Source: Paludibacter sp. (lineage in GTDB: Bacteria; Bacteroidota; Bacteroidia; Bacteroidales; Paludibacteraceae). Taken from it: a stretch of DNA of 64,000 nucleotides. The stretch is from positions 104,938 through 168,937 of the forward strand of contig JAQUWU010000004.1 of assembly GCA_028692715.1 (NCBI GenBank), given 5' to 3'. A program made the position numbers and the translations under genes. Shown here in pieces: positions 27,619-37,159 of the stretch. The notes beneath the pieces are model-generated. The model had not been told where the DNA came from and did not search any database. It was given only the letters and a program-made list of their open reading frames with translations. How positions within the stretch are numbered: position 1 is the first letter of the stretch; each line of letters starts with the position of its first letter.

Positions 27619-28776
27619 TCAATCAATTTCATTGTCTATGACTTCTGTTTTAAGGGTTGATTTTAGGAAAACAAAACCAATAATTCCGGCAATGAGTGAA
27701 CCAGCCAAAATGGCGATTTTTGAATTATTTATTATAACTTCATTATCGAAAGCAAGAAGTGTAATGAATATTGACATTGTAAATCCAATTCCAGCTAACA
27801 TTCCGGCACCAATAATATTTTTCCATTTCAATCCCGATGGTAAGGTGCAAAGACCTAACCAAACGCCAAATGAAGAGAATATTAAAATGCCTAAAGGTTT
27901 ACCAATAATAAGTCCGGTTATTATTCCCAAACTACTGGCATCGGTTAAACCACCTAACCAATTCTCGCCAATACTTATACCAGTGTTTGCAATGGCAAAC
28001 AAAGGCAGAATAAAAAATGCTACTGGTTTATGTAAAAAATGTTGAAGTTTTGACGAAGGAGTATGTTTTTCCCCTTCTCTGAATGGGATTGCAAACGCTA
28101 ACAAAACTCCTGTTATAGTAGCATGAACCCCAGAATGCAGCATGAAATACCACATTACTATTCCACCAATAATATAAGGTATTAAATTGCAAACTTTCAT
28201 TCGGTTTAAAAGAATGAGTACGCCATAAATACCTAGGGCAATAAATAAATTTATAAATGAAAGTGAGTTTGTATAGAATATTGAAATGATAATAATTGCT
28301 CCTAAATCGTCGATTACTGCTAAAGCTGTCAAAAATATTTTCAGTGAAGCGGGAACGCGGCTGCCTAGTAGCGATAATATGCCAATAGCAAAAGCTATAT
28401 CGGTAGCTGTAGGAATACCAGTGCCTGCCTGGGTTTCGGTACCATAGTTGAATAAGAAATAAAGCCCGGCCGGAAAAACCATACCTCCCAATGCTCCGAA
28501 AATAGGTAATGAAGCATTTTTTAAATTAGAAAGTTCACCTTTGTAAATTTCGCGCTCCAGTTCTAATCCAATCAATAGGAAAAAAATAGTCATAAGCCCA
28601 TCGTTGATCCAATGAACAATACTATGGCCACCTAAATCAATATGCCAAAAATTGATATAAGCATTCTGTATTGGAGAATTTGCAAGAACTAATGATAATA
28701 TTGTTACGAAAACCAGTATTAATCCACCTGTTTTTTCGCTACTAAAAAATTCTTTGTATAACTTTGTTAATATCAT
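27619..28776 (-). CDS. nhaA: Na+/H+ antiporter NhaA
   Basis: The 385-residue membrane protein has the family length and about 12 helices. Landmarks are FFLLIGLELEREIYKGEL in the N-terminal half and TATDIAFAIGILSLLGSRVP with the unwound-helix region. The essential aspartate pair is in LTALAVIDDLGAIIII. It expels sodium in exchange for protons across the inner membrane for pH and salt homeostasis. A TAACTTTG -7 element lies 72 bp upstream. It is probably monocistronic. Confidence 0.96.
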   Translation of the reverse strand: MILTKLYKEFFSSEKTGGLILVFVTILSLVLANSPIQNAYINFWHIDLGGHSIVHWINDGLMTIFFLLIGLELEREIYKGELSNLKNASLPIFGALGGMVFPAGLYFLFNYGTETQAGTGIPTATDIAFAIGILSLLGSRVPASLKIFLTALAVIDDLGAIIIISIFYTNSLSFINLFIALGIYGVLILLNRMKVCNLIPYIIGGIVMWYFMLHSGVHATITGVLLAFAIPFREGEKHTPSSKLQHFLHKPVAFFILPLFAIANTGISIGENWLGGLTDASSLGIITGLIIGKPLGILIFSSFGVWLGLCTLPSGLKWKNIIGAGMLAGIGFTMSIFITLLAFDNEVIINNSKIAILAGSLIAGIIGFVFLKSTLKTEVIDNEID

Positions 28777-28847
28777 AAATGTTTATTTTTATTTTACATC
28801 ACCAATTCGATGCAAGTGGATTTTTATTTTGAAATTAATTTAAACCC

Positions 28848-28855
28848 CAAAGTTA
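28848..28855 (-). promoter_or_regulatory. Bacteroidota -7 element for nhaA
   Basis: Minus-strand TAACTTTG matches TAnnTTTG, 72 bp before the start codon. Confidence 0.45.
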
Positions 28856-28977
28856 TAAATAGTTTTTATTAACTACATCAATTTGTTTACTTTTAGTCAT
28901 CAAACAACTATAATAAAAAAAATGTTTTATGTTTTTAAAATTGAGTTAAATCTTTATCAAATCTATTTTTAATAAAA

Positions 28978-29005
28978 AAGCCCCATACTTTTCAGTATGG
29001 AGCTT
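28978..29005 (-). terminator. terminator for the minus-strand T9SS protein
   Basis: Read on the minus strand, AAGCTCCATACT pairs with AGTATGGGGCTT (one mismatch) and is followed by TTTTTATT. It lies 25 bp past the stop codon. Confidence 0.7.
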
Positions 29006-29029
29006 AAAATTAATGCTTTAAGAGTGTTG

Positions 29030-29804
29030 TTAAATCATAAATTTCAATACATTATTTGTACCGGCTTGACGAACAAAATAAATACCTTTTTCGAAATTTT
29101 TAGTAGAGATAGATGAAGTTGAATTCAGGATTTTTTTACCTAACATATTATAAACTTCAACTTCAATATTTTTTGTATTAATTATTTCAGAGCCTGTAAA
29201 TATTATTCCCTGATCTGCCATTGTTACATTAATTCCAGTAGCATCAGCACCTGTTTTGATGATTTTTATAATACTTCCACCAGTTGCAACTTCAAAAATT
29301 GCCTCTGTTGCTGTTGCAGTAAAATACCAATCTGAATATACATAAGCATCACCTTTTGCCGCTAAAGCAGGATTACTGGCATTTGCATCAGCTCCAGTAA
29401 CTGTAAATGTGTGTGCAGCACTACCTTTTGAACCTATACTCATGTAAATTACATCTCCAATATTAAGACCTTCAATTTTCATTTTACGTTTGGTACCGTC
29501 GAATACAATAGCATTTTCTGCTGATTTATATACTACAGCTTTTTTACCTGCCGCCATATTGGTTTCACTATCTTTTAAACTGTATTTTAAACCATTGCTT
29601 GAAGGATTTGCAATAATAGGAAACCAAACGTCATCTTCTGTAGTTGTTTGATTCAAACAGATATCTCCACTTAAAAAAATTTCCCCGGCGACATAAGGGG
29701 CAGCATCTTTTGTTACAGTAGGAACTACATCGAAAGTGTAGATTACTGCACTTAAATTAAATGTAATCAATAATGTTGCAATAAATAGTAATGTTTTTTT
29801 TCAT
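29030..29804 (-). pseudogene. T9SS-exported protein with frameshift in its signal peptide
   Basis: The in-frame stretch (29030-29770) ends in a T9SS type A sorting domain (INTKNIEVEVYNMLGKK, FEKGIYFVRQ). It lacks a signal peptide unless one A is removed from the A8 run just after an upstream ATG (plus-strand T8 at 29794-29801). The repaired protein begins MKKTLLFIATLLITFNLSA, a textbook signal peptide, and runs to 257 residues. The span is 3n+1. The rest of the protein is beta-rich with no recognised domain. As written, the T9SS passenger could not reach the periplasm. Confidence 0.8.
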
Positions 29805-29861
29805 GATGTTTTTGTTTTTAATTGTTGTTTATTTTGTTTTTAATAAATTATTTATCTGTTG

Positions 29862-29869
29862 CAAAAATA
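29862..29869 (-). promoter_or_regulatory. Bacteroidota -7 element for the T9SS protein at 29 kb
   Basis: Minus-strand TATTTTTG, 57 bp before the repaired start at 29804. Confidence 0.4.
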
Positions 29870-29976
29870 GGCTGTATAAAGTAATAGCATGTGGAAAATT
29901 TGCTGGAAACTGTGTAAAATATAACTTATAGTGGATATTTTATTTCAATTCATGATACATTGATGACTCAAATTCT

Positions 29977-29984
29977 TATTTTTG
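29977..29984 (+). promoter_or_regulatory. Bacteroidota -7 element for the HTCS regulator
   Basis: TATTTTTG, about 100 bp before the HTCS start. With the element at 29862 it forms a divergent promoter region. Confidence 0.4.
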
Positions 29985-30086
29985 TAGTAATATACTTTAT
30001 AAAAATGGCATATATTTTTATAAAGAATTGGTTGTTAGATGATTGGATGTTTTTTTTGAAGTTTTGCTAAAAATACTTGATTTAAT

Positions 30087-33000
30087 ATGAAAAAATTGTT
30101 CTTCCTTATCTTATTAATTTTTCTGACATTCAATTTGGAGGCTCAGAATCACTTTTCTTACACGCATTATACTTCCGATGATGGTCTTTCTCAAAATAGT
30201 ATCTCTGCAATGATGAAAGACAGTAAAGGCTATCTTTGGTTTGGTACGCGCGATGGTTTAAATAAATTTGATGGGTATAATTTTACAATATTTAACTCGA
30301 AACCGAATAAAAGAATTGATTTGCTGAGTAACCGAATTATTGATATAAAGGAAGACAAATGGGGCTATATTTGGGTGAAAACATATGATGAAATTGTTTT
30401 TAGGTTGAATCCGAATACGGAGGAAATGATGCGGATTGAAAGTCCTGAAGGCGGTTTTATTAATGAAAAAATAAATGAATTATATATTTTACCTTCGGGA
30501 AGTATTTGGCTGACAACTTTTGATAAAGGTTGCTATCGAATAAATACAGATGAAATTAGCCATGAATTAACGGTAAGCTATTTCAATAAAAAAAATAATT
30601 TACTTTCAAACAATTCAGTTCAAAAAGTAATTGAAGATAGTGAAAAAAATACTTGGATACTAACACTTAAAGGACTTAATTGTATTTATCCTTCCGGAAA
30701 ATCAGCAATATATTTTAATAACCAATCTTTTTATTCATCCGTTGAAAATAGCAAAAGAATTATGTTTGGGAGTAATTCCAAGGTATTTCAATACGAAAAA
30801 CGTAACAAAACTTTTAAATTAATTGATTTCCCCGGAAAATTGACTGTTACATCAATAGCTTCTTTTACTCCGAATAATTATATTTTTGCTACTCAGGAAA
30901 TGGGTTTTTATACTTTTGATATTATCCGCGAAACTTTACAACAGTTTTCAAAAGAGAAATATCCTGAAATGAAAACAAATGAAATACAGTCTATTTATAT
31001 TGACAGGGCAGGAGAGGCATGGTTGGGAATACGGTCTTCTGGTGTTCTTCATTTTACAGCACAAAACAATAAAATTGAATATATAAGTTCTAAGATGAAT
31101 GAGGGTCAGTATACTAACCCTAATTTCCTGATATTTGAAGATGAAAAAGATGTTTTATGGATTCAACCTTATTATGGTTCGTTTTCGTGGTACGATCGGG
31201 TACAAAATAAATTAATCTCTTTTTACAGTGCTTATAACGATGAAATAAATACCTTGTTTTCGTATGGAGTAAATCATGTCCTATCTGATTCGCAGGGAGT
31301 TTTATGGATTAGTACAAACAGGGGAAATGGTTTTTTTAAATGTACTTTTTTACCTGATTATTTCAATCATTATTTAATCGATAATCATTCGGTTTATAGC
31401 ATTTCAAATGAAACACGTTCCATTTTCGAAGATAATGAAAAAAGACTTTGGGTGGCATGTAAAGATGAGGCTATACATGTTTATGACAAATATAAAAAAG
31501 TTATTGGAACTTTAAACTCTGATGGTAGAATTATACCCGGTGGAAAACTTGAAATACCAGTATATAATTTTTTTCAAGATAAAGATAATAATATATGGTT
31601 GTCAACCAAACGGTTAGGCTTATTTCGACTAAAGCCGACTAAGGTGAAAAATAGTTTTAAACTGGAGAATTTTGCTCATAACCCATCTGATATTTATTCG
31701 CCGGCAAATAATGATTTTTATTCTGTAATACAGGACAAAAAAGGACGAATATGGGCTGCCAGTTATGGTGGTGGCTTGCATTTATTTGACGAAAGTACAG
31801 GGAAACCTCGTTTTATTCATAATCAAAATAAATTAAAATCTTATCCTATTGATAATTGTTCTAAAGTCAGACAAGTTTTCGCTGATTCGAAAAACCGAAT
31901 TTGGGTGGCCACTACCGAAGGATTTATAGTTTTTGATGCTGATTTTAAATCAGTAGAAAATATTGAATTTAAATATTATCATAAAAATGAAACAGACCCA
32001 AATAGTTTAGGAGCAAACGATGTACTTTGTATATTTGAAGATGATAATTCTGATATGTGGTTAGGAACTTTTGGTGGAGGATTGAATAAACTAAAAACAT
32101 TAAATGGGAAGGATAATCATGCCGATTTTGAAATTTTCGATCGTTCAAAAGGTTTCCCAAATAATATTGTTTATACTATAATTGATGACAAGATCGGAAA
32201 TTTATGGTTGACCACAGAAAATTCAATCGTAAGGTTTAATAAAAAAAGCACGAAAGTGGAAGTGTTTGGAAGAGGAAATGAATTGGAGAACGTCGAATTT
32301 CCCGAAGCATCGGCTTGCTTACTGCAATCAGGCGAAATATGTGCCGGCTCAAAATCAGGCTTTTATTTGTTTAATCCTGAGGCAGTTAAACGTCGTGTTA
32401 TAGATGCTCCACTAGTTTTTACCGGTTTATCATTGTTCAACAAAGAGGTGGAAATTGGAGGCAAAGAATCAATCTTACAAACACATATTGATAAAACTTC
32501 TAAAATTGTATTTAAACATTATCAGAATGTATTTACAATTGAATTTGCAACGTTGGACATGCGTGCACCTGATAAAATACAGTACGAATATCGACTAGAT
32601 GGATTTGACACCCAATGGAATCAGGTACACAAAAAGCACTTTGCTACTTATACATCTCTTCCTCCGGGTAATTATACATTTCATGTCAGATCTACCGATA
32701 GTGAAGGTGTATGGTTGAATAACGAACGTCAGATAGAACTTAAAGTGCTACCATCATTCTGGCAGTCTGTTCCGGCTAAATTTTTATATGTTATCTTCAT
32801 TGTTTTGCTCCTTATTATTGTATTTTATATTTTCATTACTATTTTCAAATTAAAAAATAATGTAGCTTTAGAAAAACAAATCACGGAGATGAAATTACGT
32901 TTCTTTACGGATATTTCTCATGAATTACGTACACCATTGACACTGATTTCATTACCTATCGACAATATATTACAAGAAAAACTCGATCCGCTTATTAAAG

Positions 33001-34451
33001 AACAGTTAATATTGGCACGTCGAAACCTTGATCGTGTTTTGGGACTTATTAACCAAATACTTGACTTTCGCAAAATCCAACATAATAAAATGCGGTTGAC
33101 GGTTGAAGAGGTTAATTTTGGCGAGTTTGTAAAGTCTAGTAGCAGCAACTTTTATGAAATTGCTAATAATAAAGGTATTCAGTTCGACATTGTTAATGAC
33201 TCCAATGATGTGAAGATTTGGGTCGACCCCGAACGGTTTGAGTCTATTATTTATAATCTTTTGTCAAATGCCTTTAAGTTTACTGCATCAGGTAAAAATA
33301 TTAAAGTGATTACAAAAGTTGAAAAAGATTCGGCCGTACTTTATATTATTGATCAGGGTGTAGGAATTGCTAAAGAAAAACTTGGCTTCATATTCGACAG
33401 ATTTTTTAGTGTATCAACATTAAAGAATATTACTCAGAAAAGTACCGGTATCGGACTCGATCTGGTGAAAAACCTTGTAAAATTACATCATGGAGAAATA
33501 CAGGTTGAAAGTGAAGTCGGAGTAGGATCCACTTTCCGTATTGAATTTAAACTGGGTGTTTCACACTTTGATGAAAATGCCGATATTATTATTTCGGATC
33601 AAAAAGTGCCTGAAAATAAGATTGAAAATGAATTATTTCAGGAGGTTGAACGAGTAGAGGAACAACCTGAAAAAAAGAAACCCCTAATTTTACTAGTTGA
33701 AGATAATGAGGAATTACGCCATTTTCTAAAGAGTAGTCTTAAAACCAATTACCGTGTTGAAGAAGCTGAAAATGGTGTTGAAGGTTGGAAGAAAACCGAC
33801 AAACTTATGCCTGATTTTATCATTACCGACTTAAAAATGCCAGAAATGGATGGTCTCGAACTTACCAAAAAAGTAAAAGAAGATAGTCGTACTTCTCATA
33901 TTCCTATTATTTTGCTTACTGCTGTTACTGATATGGAAAGTAAACTGGCGGGTATGAAAGTGGGAGCCGACGATTATATTACAAAACCTTTTAGTTCTGA
34001 GTTTTTACACGCACGTGTTGAAAATCTGATTGCTCAACGAAATCAGTTACAGGAATATTATCGTATGCAGATTTCAGGGCTTAAAACTGAAATAAATCTA
34101 CCGCCATTAGAAATAAAATCTCAGGAAGATTTATTTATGCAGAAACTTTTGAAATTAATGAATGATAATATTGATAATTTCGAATTAAACATTGATTATT
34201 TAGCCACTGAACTAGGACTGAGCCGGACTGTATTTTTTAACAAACTAAAAAGTCTTACGGGTTATTCTCCTGTAGAATTTGTACGTGAAGTCAGATTTGA
34301 AAGAGCTGCTGAGTACATTAGAAGTACGCATCTTACTGTTTCAGAAATATCCTATCAAGTTGGCATTGAAGATCCTCGTTATTTTAGTCGCTGTTTTAAA
34401 CAAAAATTTGGACTTACTCCTTCTGAATATCGTTTGCAAAATGAAAATTAA
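30087..34451 (+). CDS. hybrid two-component system (HTCS) regulator
   Basis: This 1454-residue protein joins sensor and response regulator in one chain. A signal peptide (KKLFFLILLIFLTFNLEAQ) precedes about 14 Reg_prop blades (residues 25-690; DSKGYLWFGTRDGLNKFDGYN in part) and a Y_Y_Y domain (about 740-800), all periplasmic. A transmembrane helix lies at about 893-915. Next come HisKA with His945 in DISHELRTPLTLI, an ATPase domain, a receiver with phosphoacceptor Asp1248 in FIITDLKMPEMDG, and an AraC-type helix-turn-helix at the C-terminus. HTCS proteins sense oligosaccharide fragments and activate polysaccharide utilisation loci. No SusC/SusD pair lies in the window. The likely targets are the pectin/uronate genes around it. 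Confidence 0.95.
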   Translation: MKKLFFLILLIFLTFNLEAQNHFSYTHYTSDDGLSQNSISAMMKDSKGYLWFGTRDGLNKFDGYNFTIFNSKPNKRIDLLSNRIIDIKEDKWGYIWVKTYDEIVFRLNPNTEEMMRIESPEGGFINEKINELYILPSGSIWLTTFDKGCYRINTDEISHELTVSYFNKKNNLLSNNSVQKVIEDSEKNTWILTLKGLNCIYPSGKSAIYFNNQSFYSSVENSKRIMFGSNSKVFQYEKRNKTFKLIDFPGKLTVTSIASFTPNNYIFATQEMGFYTFDIIRETLQQFSKEKYPEMKTNEIQSIYIDRAGEAWLGIRSSGVLHFTAQNNKIEYISSKMNEGQYTNPNFLIFEDEKDVLWIQPYYGSFSWYDRVQNKLISFYSAYNDEINTLFSYGVNHVLSDSQGVLWISTNRGNGFFKCTFLPDYFNHYLIDNHSVYSISNETRSIFEDNEKRLWVACKDEAIHVYDKYKKVIGTLNSDGRIIPGGKLEIPVYNFFQDKDNNIWLSTKRLGLFRLKPTKVKNSFKLENFAHNPSDIYSPANNDFYSVIQDKKGRIWAASYGGGLHLFDESTGKPRFIHNQNKLKSYPIDNCSKVRQVFADSKNRIWVATTEGFIVFDADFKSVENIEFKYYHKNETDPNSLGANDVLCIFEDDNSDMWLGTFGGGLNKLKTLNGKDNHADFEIFDRSKGFPNNIVYTIIDDKIGNLWLTTENSIVRFNKKSTKVEVFGRGNELENVEFPEASACLLQSGEICAGSKSGFYLFNPEAVKRRVIDAPLVFTGLSLFNKEVEIGGKESILQTHIDKTSKIVFKHYQNVFTIEFATLDMRAPDKIQYEYRLDGFDTQWNQVHKKHFATYTSLPPGNYTFHVRSTDSEGVWLNNERQIELKVLPSFWQSVPAKFLYVIFIVLLLIIVFYIFITIFKLKNNVALEKQITEMKLRFFTDISHELRTPLTLISLPIDNILQEKLDPLIKEQLILARRNLDRVLGLINQILDFRKIQHNKMRLTVEEVNFGEFVKSSSSNFYEIANNKGIQFDIVNDSNDVKIWVDPERFESIIYNLLSNAFKFTASGKNIKVITKVEKDSAVLYIIDQGVGIAKEKLGFIFDRFFSVSTLKNITQKSTGIGLDLVKNLVKLHHGEIQVESEVGVGSTFRIEFKLGVSHFDENADIIISDQKVPENKIENELFQEVERVEEQPEKKKPLILLVEDNEELRHFLKSSLKTNYRVEEAENGVEGWKKTDKLMPDFIITDLKMPEMDGLELTKKVKEDSRTSHIPIILLTAVTDMESKLAGMKVGADDYITKPFSSEFLHARVENLIAQRNQLQEYYRMQISGLKTEINLPPLEIKSQEDLFMQKLLKLMNDNIDNFELNIDYLATELGLSRTVFFNKLKSLTGYSPVEFVREVRFERAAEYIRSTHLTVSEISYQVGIEDPRYFSRCFKQKFGLTPSEYRLQNEN

Positions 34452-34609
34452 TTGCAGTTTTTTTATGTTTTGGACTTTTTGCGTAAGCAACTGCCAACTT
34501 CTCTTGTAGCTTTTATATTTTTTTGTATAATTTTGTTTTTAAAAATACTCTGCTATATTCTTGAATAAGAATGATATAAGATGTGTTTTTTAGGTGTTTG
34601 AAAAAAAAC

Positions 34610-34621
34610 GTGTTCGCACAC
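34610..34621. promoter_or_regulatory. LacI-family operator O1
   Basis: GTGTTCGCACAC is a perfect GTGT-n-CG-n-ACAC palindrome with the central CpG typical of LacI-family operators. It lies just upstream of the predicted lacI promoter. Confidence 0.65.
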
Positions 34622-34654
34622 GAAAATATTACATCAATATTAAAAAATATATGT

Positions 34655-34662
34655 TACATTTG
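34655..34662 (+). promoter_or_regulatory. Bacteroidota -7 element for the lacI-led operon
   Basis: TACATTTG matches TAnnTTTG. It is 50 bp before the chosen start codon and lies between the two operators. Confidence 0.55.
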
Positions 34663-34677
34663 CAAGATAGATTTTCT

Positions 34678-34689
34678 GTGTACGAACAC
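34678..34689. promoter_or_regulatory. LacI-family operator O2
   Basis: GTGTACGAACAC has the same GTGT-n-CG-n-ACAC pattern, centred 68 bp from O1. It falls about 10 bp after the predicted transcription start, where binding would block transcription. Confidence 0.65.
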
Positions 34690-34711
34690 GGGAGTGAATA
34701 ATGTAACTAAA

Positions 34712-35785
34712 ATGGAAGATAAATCACAAAAAATACGTATTAAAGATATAGCCGTTTTAGCAGGTGTTTCAGAAGGAACTGTTGACAGGGTTTTACACAA
34801 TAGGGGAGATGTTTCTGAAAAGAGTAGTGATGCTGTAAACAAAGTGCTGGAAGAAATGAATTACAAACCAAATCTTTTTGCGCGCTCACTAGCTTCTAAA
34901 AAACATTATCGTTTTGTGTGCATGATTCCAACTTTTCAACAGGAAGAATATTGGGAAAGAGTTGATAAGGGGTTTAATCAGGCAGCCTCAGATTTTTTAC
35001 ATCACAATGTATTAATCGACAAACAATATTTTAATCAGTTTGATGTGAATTCATTTATTGAAGTTTCGAAAAAGATTCTCGAAAATGAACCAGATGCCGT
35101 TTTTCTTTCTCCTATTTTTAAAAATGAAACATTGTCATTTACCGATGAACTAACCACTAGGAGAATCCCTTTTTCGTTTATCGATTCAGTAATTTCAGAA
35201 GCAAATTATTTGACTTATTACGGACAACATTCGTTTCAAAGTGGATATATTGCAGCGAAATTATTGCTAGGATCTTTACCCGAAAAATCGCAGGTAATGG
35301 TAATTAGAACTCACCGAAAAGGCTCTGTTTCCAATCAGACTATCTCTCGTTATAAGGGTTTCATGCAGTTTATTGAAGAGAATAATTTGCACGAAAACTT
35401 TAATATAATAAATGTTGAATTTAAAAACGACGATGAAGGAGCAAACCTCAAGCTTCTGGAGAAGACTTTTTTAAATAATGATGCTATTAATGCTGCCATT
35501 ACCTTTAATTCAAAAGTATATTTATTAGCAAAACATTTAGTTTCATTAAATCAAACTAATATTCGTTTAATTGGTTACGATTTATTAAAACCAAATGTTC
35601 AATATCTTAAAGAAGGTGTTATCAATTACCTTATAGCACAACGACCAGACAAACAAGCTTATTTCACCGTTAGAGATATGTGTAAAGAATTGATATTTAA
35701 GCAAAAAATTAAAAAAGTAAATTTTGTACCTATTGATATTTTACTGAAAGAAAATATCGAAGATTACCTGAATTTTGTAGAATAA
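34712..35785 (+). CDS. LacI-family transcriptional regulator
   Basis: An open frame begins at 34583, but it would include the promoter and both operators. The Met at 34712 starts the helix-turn-helix directly (IRIKDIAVLAGVSEGTVDRVLHNRGDVS), giving 357 residues. The rest is a periplasmic-binding-protein-like effector domain, including ARSLASKKHYRFVCMIP. It most likely represses the operon it heads, 34 bp upstream of the tagaturonate epimerase-like gene. The effector is probably a sugar acid such as galacturonate or a breakdown product, judging only from the enzymes that follow. Two palindromic operators flank its promoter. Confidence 0.88.
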   Translation: MEDKSQKIRIKDIAVLAGVSEGTVDRVLHNRGDVSEKSSDAVNKVLEEMNYKPNLFARSLASKKHYRFVCMIPTFQQEEYWERVDKGFNQAASDFLHHNVLIDKQYFNQFDVNSFIEVSKKILENEPDAVFLSPIFKNETLSFTDELTTRRIPFSFIDSVISEANYLTYYGQHSFQSGYIAAKLLLGSLPEKSQVMVIRTHRKGSVSNQTISRYKGFMQFIEENNLHENFNIINVEFKNDDEGANLKLLEKTFLNNDAINAAITFNSKVYLLAKHLVSLNQTNIRLIGYDLLKPNVQYLKEGVINYLIAQRPDKQAYFTVRDMCKELIFKQKIKKVNFVPIDILLKENIEDYLNFVE

Positions 35786-35819
35786 GACTATATAATGTTA
35801 AACTTAAAATAATTAAAAA

Positions 35820-37070
35820 ATGAAACTGGGAAAATTTAGTATTGGAACGGGTGACCGTTTTTCACATCAAGGTGAGGCTCAACTAAGAGCTATTATGAAA
35901 GCTAACGAGAAATCGGGCCTAGACATAAACATTGTTTGGAATAAATCAAATCGTGAACATACTTATGTTCATACTATTCCTCAGGATACTCGTATAGAAG
36001 CTGATGCAGCTGTAAAAGCGCTAAGCTATAAAGGTCAGTATTTTGTGGATGCTGATCATATCAATTTTGGTAATGTTGCGCCTTTTGTTGATTGCTCAGA
36101 CTTCTTTACATTGGATGTTGCGTCATTTATTGGAAAAGAAAGTGCCAAGGCTGATGTTGATGCTTTTGTAGCATCATGCAGTAAATATGTTGGGAACTTA
36201 TCTGTTCCGGGTATTTCTCATCCACTAGTTGTTAGCAATGAATTTTTAGTACAGATTGCCAATAAATTTTTAGCTGCAACACAACAAGCAGCCGATATTT
36301 ATAATTTCCTTGTGGAGAAAAAAGGAAAAGGAAACTTTATCACTGAAGTATCAATGGATGAAGTTGAAACACCACAAACACCTATCGAAATGTTATTCAT
36401 TTTGAAAATGTTGGCTGATAAAGGAGTTCCTGCTCAAACAATTGCCCCTAAATTTACAGGTCGTTTCAATAAAGGTGTTGATTATACTGGAAATGTAGAT
36501 CAGTTTGCTAAAGAATTTGAAGAAGATGTATTGGTGATTGATTTTGCAGTGAAAGAATTCGGACTTCCTGAAGAATTGAAATTAAGTATTCACTCAGGGT
36601 CTGATAAATTTTCAATTTATCCTGTTATGGCTGCTGTAATTAAAAAATATGACAAAGGATTACATTTGAAAACAGCAGGAACAACCTGGTTGGAAGAAGT
36701 AATTGGTTTGGCAGTTGCCGGTGGTGATGGTTTAGAAGCTGCAAAATATATTTATGCTGATTCTTTAAATCGTAGTGAAGAATTATGTGGACCTTATGCC
36801 GACGTAATTGATATTGATACTACAAAGCTACCTACTATCGAAGAAGTTAACTCATGGTCAGGTGAAAAATATGCAAACACATTGCGCCATATTCCTGGAC
36901 ATCCTGATTATAATCCAAACTTTCGTCAGCTAATTCACGTTGCCTACAAAGTTGCTTACGAGATGGGTGATAAATATATCAGTATGATCGAAAAACATGC
37001 AGATGTAATCGGACAATGTGTAGAAGAAAATATCTACGAACGTCACTTGAAACGTTTGTTTAATTTATAG
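35820..37070 (+). CDS. tagaturonate epimerase-like protein (UxaE family)
   Basis: The 416-residue cytoplasmic protein resembles the UxaE family described from Thermotoga, which interconverts tagaturonate and fructuronate. Conserved-looking segments include KFSIGTGDRFSHQGEAQL at the start, YFVDADHINFGNVAPF with acidic/His residues suited to metal binding, SIHSGSDKFSIYP, and RHIPGHPDYNPNFRQL near the end. Position agrees: a mannonate oxidoreductase-like SDR and a sugar-acid kinase follow. In this role it would feed galacturonate-derived tagaturonate into the fructuronate branch. The family assignment is from memory of its motifs, and substrate is inferred. Confidence 0.7.
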   Translation: MKLGKFSIGTGDRFSHQGEAQLRAIMKANEKSGLDINIVWNKSNREHTYVHTIPQDTRIEADAAVKALSYKGQYFVDADHINFGNVAPFVDCSDFFTLDVASFIGKESAKADVDAFVASCSKYVGNLSVPGISHPLVVSNEFLVQIANKFLAATQQAADIYNFLVEKKGKGNFITEVSMDEVETPQTPIEMLFILKMLADKGVPAQTIAPKFTGRFNKGVDYTGNVDQFAKEFEEDVLVIDFAVKEFGLPEELKLSIHSGSDKFSIYPVMAAVIKKYDKGLHLKTAGTTWLEEVIGLAVAGGDGLEAAKYIYADSLNRSEELCGPYADVIDIDTTKLPTIEEVNSWSGEKYANTLRHIPGHPDYNPNFRQLIHVAYKVAYEMGDKYISMIEKHADVIGQCVEENIYERHLKRLFNL

Positions 37071-37071
37071 A

Positions 37072-37121
37072 CCTCATCCCAACCCTCTCCTTGAGGAGAG
37101 GGAGTAAGTGGTTAAATGAGG
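37072..37121. repeat. nested palindrome in the operon, gap 1
   Basis: The inner hairpin CCCTCTCC-TTGA-GGAGAGGG (37083-37102) is enclosed by CCTCAT (37072-37077) and ATGAGG (37116-37121). This is a widespread Bacteroidota intergenic repeat type as I recall it. It separates the epimerase and SDR genes. Confidence 0.75.
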
Positions 37122-37159
37122 CCGATTTTAGAAAATACAAATTATTTAAAAAAAATAAA

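Noticed and set aside
34583-34711. N-terminal extension of the LacI regulator
   Set aside because: It covers the promoter and both operators; the helix-turn-helix starts right after the Met at 34712.
37091-37159. N-terminal extension of the SDR gene from a TTG
   Set aside because: It runs through the CCTCTCC/GGAGAGG palindrome and adds residues foreign to the family; the ATG at 37160 starts the Rossmann fold.
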